From Gammaproteobacteria bacterium (GTDB taxonomy: Bacteria > Pseudomonadota > Gammaproteobacteria > UBA9214): a stretch of 8,898 nt of DNA. Shown piece by piece: positions 6,932-8,898 of the stretch; within the stretch, counting starts at the first letter, position 1, and each line of letters begins with the position of its first letter. The position numbers and the translations under genes are program-made. Location: positions 1 through 8,898 of the forward strand of contig JAUVNM010000050.1 of assembly GCA_030599705.1 (NCBI GenBank), read 5' to 3'. The notes beneath the pieces are model-generated. The model did not search any database. It was not told where the DNA came from and saw only the letters and a list, made by a program, of their open reading frames with translations.

Positions 6932-7020
6932 CGTCATTCCGGGCGGAGCGTAGCGGAGACCCGGAATCCAGGTGTAACGATTCAATCGGTTACTGGATTC
7001 CGGCATTCGCCGGAATGACG
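6932..7020. repeat. MITE-like nested palindromic repeat, 89 bp
   Basis: Outer arms CGTCATTCCGG (6932-6942) and CCGGAATGACG (7010-7020) are perfect inverted repeats. Inner arms CCGGAATCCAG (6961-6971) and CTGGATTCCGG (6992-7002) are also perfect. Each half can fold alone as well: ATTCCGGG pairs with CCCGGAAT on the left, and ATTCCGGC with GCCGGAAT on the right. Elements with CGTCATTCC...GGAATGACG ends are widespread in proteobacterial intergenic regions. It sits between two convergent genes, six bases after the carboxykinase stop, and may serve as a bidirectional 3'-end stabiliser or weak terminator. It encodes no transposase. Translating it yields the familiar spurious peptide YWIPAFAGMT. Confidence 0.85.
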
Positions 7021-7064
7021 GGTTAATCAGGCTCATCCTGGAGAGTGCCGGTGTGGCTGGTGTT

Positions 7065-7745
7065 TTAGTTTGACCGCGGTGCCGGCTGGCCTGCAGCCCT
7101 GACGATGATCCCGAGCGGTTCCAGTTTGCGGATCAACCGATGCCACAGGGTCTTGATCTCGGAACTGAATACGGAGCGCGGGTTGCCATCGATGAGGTGC
7201 CAGTCACCGCGGCTGAGTTCCTGCTCCAGTTGACCGGTAGTCCAGCCCGCATGCCCATGAAAGAAGTGCAGCTTGCTGGCCGACTTCTTTTCCTGCAGCA
7301 GGTGTTCCATCACGATGCGCTGGTTACTGAAGTAAATATCACCGGTAATATGTTCCACCAGGGGTGATTCCGGAATGTTCTTCATGAGCATGATGATCGC
7401 TGAGGTTTCTACCGGTCCGCCGAAATACAGCCGGTGATGCCGTGCATGTTCGGCATCGACATTGTCAAGTGCGCGTGACAGGGGGAGTGTGCCCGGCTTG
7501 TTGATGATCAGGCCCAGCGTACCGTGGTTGTTATGGCGCAGGATGTATATGACGCTTTTCCTGAAATGGCGGTCGCGCAGTTTTCGCGCGGATACCAGGA
7601 ACATTCCGGGTGCGGGTCCGGCTTGACGGTCGCCGGGGCTGTTGTCCTCGACAAGCGGCAGGACAGCGGCATTGCCCCACACACTGACCAGCAGCAGGAC
7701 CGGCGCCAGCAGGCAGGCAGCAAGGAAAGTGCGTAAACGGTGCAT
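7065..7745 (-). CDS. Exported YqgE/AlgH (UPF0301, DUF179) family protein
   Basis: The family is recognised from several blocks: PGMFLVSARKLRDRHFRKSV (47-65), HGTLGLIINKP (74-84), YFGGPV (107-112) and HGHAGWTTGQLEQEL (163-177). These match the usual FLIAMP...FKRSVVYI...GALGLVINKP...GGPV...GYAGWGPGQLE pattern. Family members are typically about 185 residues and lack a signal peptide, and their molecular role is not settled. This protein has 226 residues because of an N-terminal hydrophobic segment (LRTFLAACLLAPVLLLVSVWGNA, 4-26) that looks like a signal peptide, so it is probably periplasmic. The ATG at 7745 places that segment correctly; an in-frame ATG at 7772 would add nine residues. Neither has a Shine-Dalgarno sequence, and TATAAT lies seven bases before the chosen ATG. 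The open frame continues far upstream only as the antisense of a lysine-rich gene. It is convergent with the carboxykinase gene and divergent from the 7918 gene. Confidence 0.88.
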   Translation of the reverse strand: MHRLRTFLAACLLAPVLLLVSVWGNAAVLPLVEDNSPGDRQAGPAPGMFLVSARKLRDRHFRKSVIYILRHNNHGTLGLIINKPGTLPLSRALDNVDAEHARHHRLYFGGPVETSAIIMLMKNIPESPLVEHITGDIYFSNQRIVMEHLLQEKKSASKLHFFHGHAGWTTGQLEQELSRGDWHLIDGNPRSVFSSEIKTLWHRLIRKLEPLGIIVRAAGQPAPRSN

Positions 7746-7751
7746 GAGGCA

Positions 7752-7757
7752 ATTATA
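7752..7757 (-). promoter_or_regulatory. Perfect -10 box just before the YqgE-like start
   Basis: On the minus strand TATAAT occupies 7757-7752, six bases before the ATG at 7745. Transcription from it would begin at or next to the start codon, giving a leaderless mRNA. No matching -35 is visible at 16-18 bases spacing. Alternatively the box is chance and transcription starts further upstream. Confidence 0.35.
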
Positions 7758-7842
7758 GTCTGCGGAACACATGTGAGTGATGCGCCGGTCAGAATCATAA
7801 CCTGCTTTACGGCCTGATGCCCAATCCTCAATTTTGTACTGG

Positions 7843-7887
7843 TTGAAAACCCCACCGGATTTGGGAATGATTCCGGGATGTCCGGTG
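7843..7887 (+). promoter_or_regulatory. Candidate promoter with overlapping palindromes before the 7918 gene
   Basis: TTGAAA at 7843-7848 (5 of 6 to consensus) and AATGAT at 7866-7871 (4 of 6) are spaced 17 bases apart, a plausible sigma-70 promoter. Two inverted repeats overlap it: GGAAT-G-ATTCC at 7864-7874 across the -10, and CACCGGA at 7853-7859 with TCCGGTG at 7881-7887. Such an arrangement could be an operator. No particular regulator is suggested. Confidence 0.35.
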
Positions 7888-7917
7888 AATTTTGATGTAT
7901 ACAAGGAGTTGTACCTA

Positions 7918-8898
7918 ATGAATGCTGTAGCACAGAAATCGGGTAACAGCGAGACAAAATCGAAATCGGGCAAGAGCAGGCGGCCGAAGCAGGCGGTATC
8001 AGCCGGGGATACACCGGAAAAACAGACCACCAGCAGCAAAAAATCGACTGCTGCCGGCAGCAATTCGACCGGCAGAAAGCCGGCCAGGAAAAAGACCGCC
8101 GGCAAAAAGAAAAGCGTCGCGAAAAAGGCAACCGGCAGGAAAAAGGCCACAACCAAACGGAAGTCCGCTACCCGCCGCACTGGTGCATCTGGCAAGAAGC
8201 CGGCTGCCGCTACCGACGATGCGCGACTTGCGTCATTGCCGATTGACCCGCCACCGGTAACATTTCCCGATGCAATAGCTGCGGCAGATGATCCGAAATC
8301 ATTGTCCTGGATGGCGCAACAGGCCGTCATTGCCCTGAATGCCGTCAAGGCGCATCAGGCCGAAAAGGGCAAGCCAATCCTGGCGCGCGCTGAAAAGGAC
8401 AAGCAGGAACAGGATCATGCAGCCTCCGGCGGGCAGGCCAGGGAAGCAGTACCGGTGCCATACGCCGGCACTGGCGAGCAGGCTTCAGGGGAGGCCGTGC
8501 CGGTGGCTGTTGGCGGTGATGAGGCAGAACCGGTGTCTGCGCCAGTCGCAGCCGGCAAGGACGAACCGGGGAGTGCGGAACAACGGCAGGTAGCGGACGA
8601 TGAAACATCCGCTGCTGAGCGTTCCGGCAAGGACCACGGGTCCGGCAACGGTGCGCCGCAGGAGGTGGAAAAGCAACCGGAGATTCCGCAGAAAACAAGT
8701 ATGCCGGAGCCATCCAGCGTTGCCGCCAGCCCGCCACCGATGGCAGCAAGTGCTCCGGTATCCCGTGGGCGGACAGCAAGCAGTCCGCCGCATACGACGG
8801 CTACACGCCGGTACCCGGCCCGCCTGCTTGCGGTAATTGCGATTGCCATCGTGGTACCGATCTGGCTGTATCTTGGTGCTGGTGATGAGGCCGTACAG
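7918..8898 (+). CDS. Membrane protein with histone H1-like lysine-rich tail (partial, 3' end missing)
   Basis: The frame is open from ATG 7918 to the window edge (327 codons, no stop), preceded by AAGGAG at 7903-7908. Residues 1-95 are extremely basic and low in complexity, rich in Lys, Arg, Ala, Thr, Ser and Gly (for example GRKPARKKTAGKKKSVAKKA at 52-71), resembling histone H1 tails and bacterial H1-like DNA-binding proteins. A short possible amphipathic helix (WMAQQAVIALNAVKAHQAE, 131-149) follows. A long disordered Pro/Ala/Glu/Gly spacer runs to about 297. A single hydrophobic helix (RLLAVIAIAIVVPIWLYLG, about 302-320) comes next, and the rest is cut off. The basic tail before the helix predicts a cytoplasmic N-terminus. 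Nucleic-acid binding is inferred from composition only, and the missing C-terminus could change the picture. The gene is divergent from the YqgE-like gene. Confidence 0.8.
   Translation, partial: MNAVAQKSGNSETKSKSGKSRRPKQAVSAGDTPEKQTTSSKKSTAAGSNSTGRKPARKKTAGKKKSVAKKATGRKKATTKRKSATRRTGASGKKPAAATDDARLASLPIDPPPVTFPDAIAAADDPKSLSWMAQQAVIALNAVKAHQAEKGKPILARAEKDKQEQDHAASGGQAREAVPVPYAGTGEQASGEAVPVAVGGDEAEPVSAPVAAGKDEPGSAEQRQVADDETSAAERSGKDHGSGNGAPQEVEKQPEIPQKTSMPEPSSVAASPPPMAASAPVSRGRTASSPPHTTATRRYPARLLAVIAIAIVVPIWLYLGAGDEAVQ

Noticed and set aside
6841..7026. Small plus-strand open frame ending in YWIPAFAGMTG
   Set aside because: Its second half is a translation of the 6932-7020 palindromic repeat and its first half overlaps the carboxykinase gene out of frame. 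Peptides of this kind are a known annotation artefact.
7746..8348. Extension of the YqgE-like minus-strand frame to about 427 residues with a seemingly hydrophobic N-terminal half
   Set aside because: The hydrophobic Phe/Leu-rich part is the antisense reading of the lysine codons in the plus-strand H1-like gene. That gene has a proper ribosome site and a long open frame, and a good signal peptide begins at 7745.
8345..8849. Two minus-strand open frames of 144 codons near the window end
   Set aside because: They lie opposite the Pro/Ala-rich spacer of the H1-like gene, are rich in Arg, Pro and Ser, and have no ribosome site or domain.

Overview
The window looks like chromosomal DNA of a GC-rich gammaproteobacterium. 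The grounds are modest: codon use, AAGGAG-type ribosome binding sites, a YqgE/AlgH-family protein, a TlpA-type thioredoxin, and short intergenic palindromic repeats of the kind common in proteobacterial genomes. No rRNA, tRNA, CRISPR array, integrase or transposase was seen. I cannot assign a genus; a sulfur-oxidising or Chromatiales-like lineage is only a guess.

Layout, left to right. Positions 1-310 hold a strong rho-independent terminator of an upstream gene and a non-coding stretch. A small membrane-anchored or exported protein of unknown function follows (311-784), then a nested palindromic repeat (816-871). Three tightly overlapping plus-strand genes form a probable operon (953-2439): a cytoplasmic conserved hypothetical, an exported unknown protein with two cysteines, and an exported TlpA/ResA-like thioredoxin. 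A single gene (2592-3080) encodes an exported helical protein carrying a recent 33-bp in-frame tandem duplication, and it ends in a textbook terminator. After a 225-bp leader region comes the largest gene (3363-6926), a 1187-residue protein that I read as a PPi-type phosphoenolpyruvate carboxykinase. A MITE-like palindrome (6932-7020) lies between it and a convergent minus-strand gene for an exported YqgE/AlgH-family protein (7065-7745). Divergent from that gene, and cut by the window end, is a gene (7918-8898+) for a protein with a histone H1-like lysine-rich tail, a long Pro/Ala/Glu spacer and a membrane helix.

How the genes may work together: the 953-2439 genes are probably co-translated, and the thioredoxin could act on the exported protein encoded just upstream. 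The carboxykinase stands alone with its own leader and would link PEP and oxaloacetate using pyrophosphate and phosphate instead of a nucleotide. The YqgE-like and histone-tail genes share a divergent promoter region of about 170 bp. I see no single large multi-gene novel system. The most unusual items are the PPi-type carboxykinase, the membrane-anchored H1-like protein, the exported and possibly leaderless YqgE variant, and the nested palindromes.
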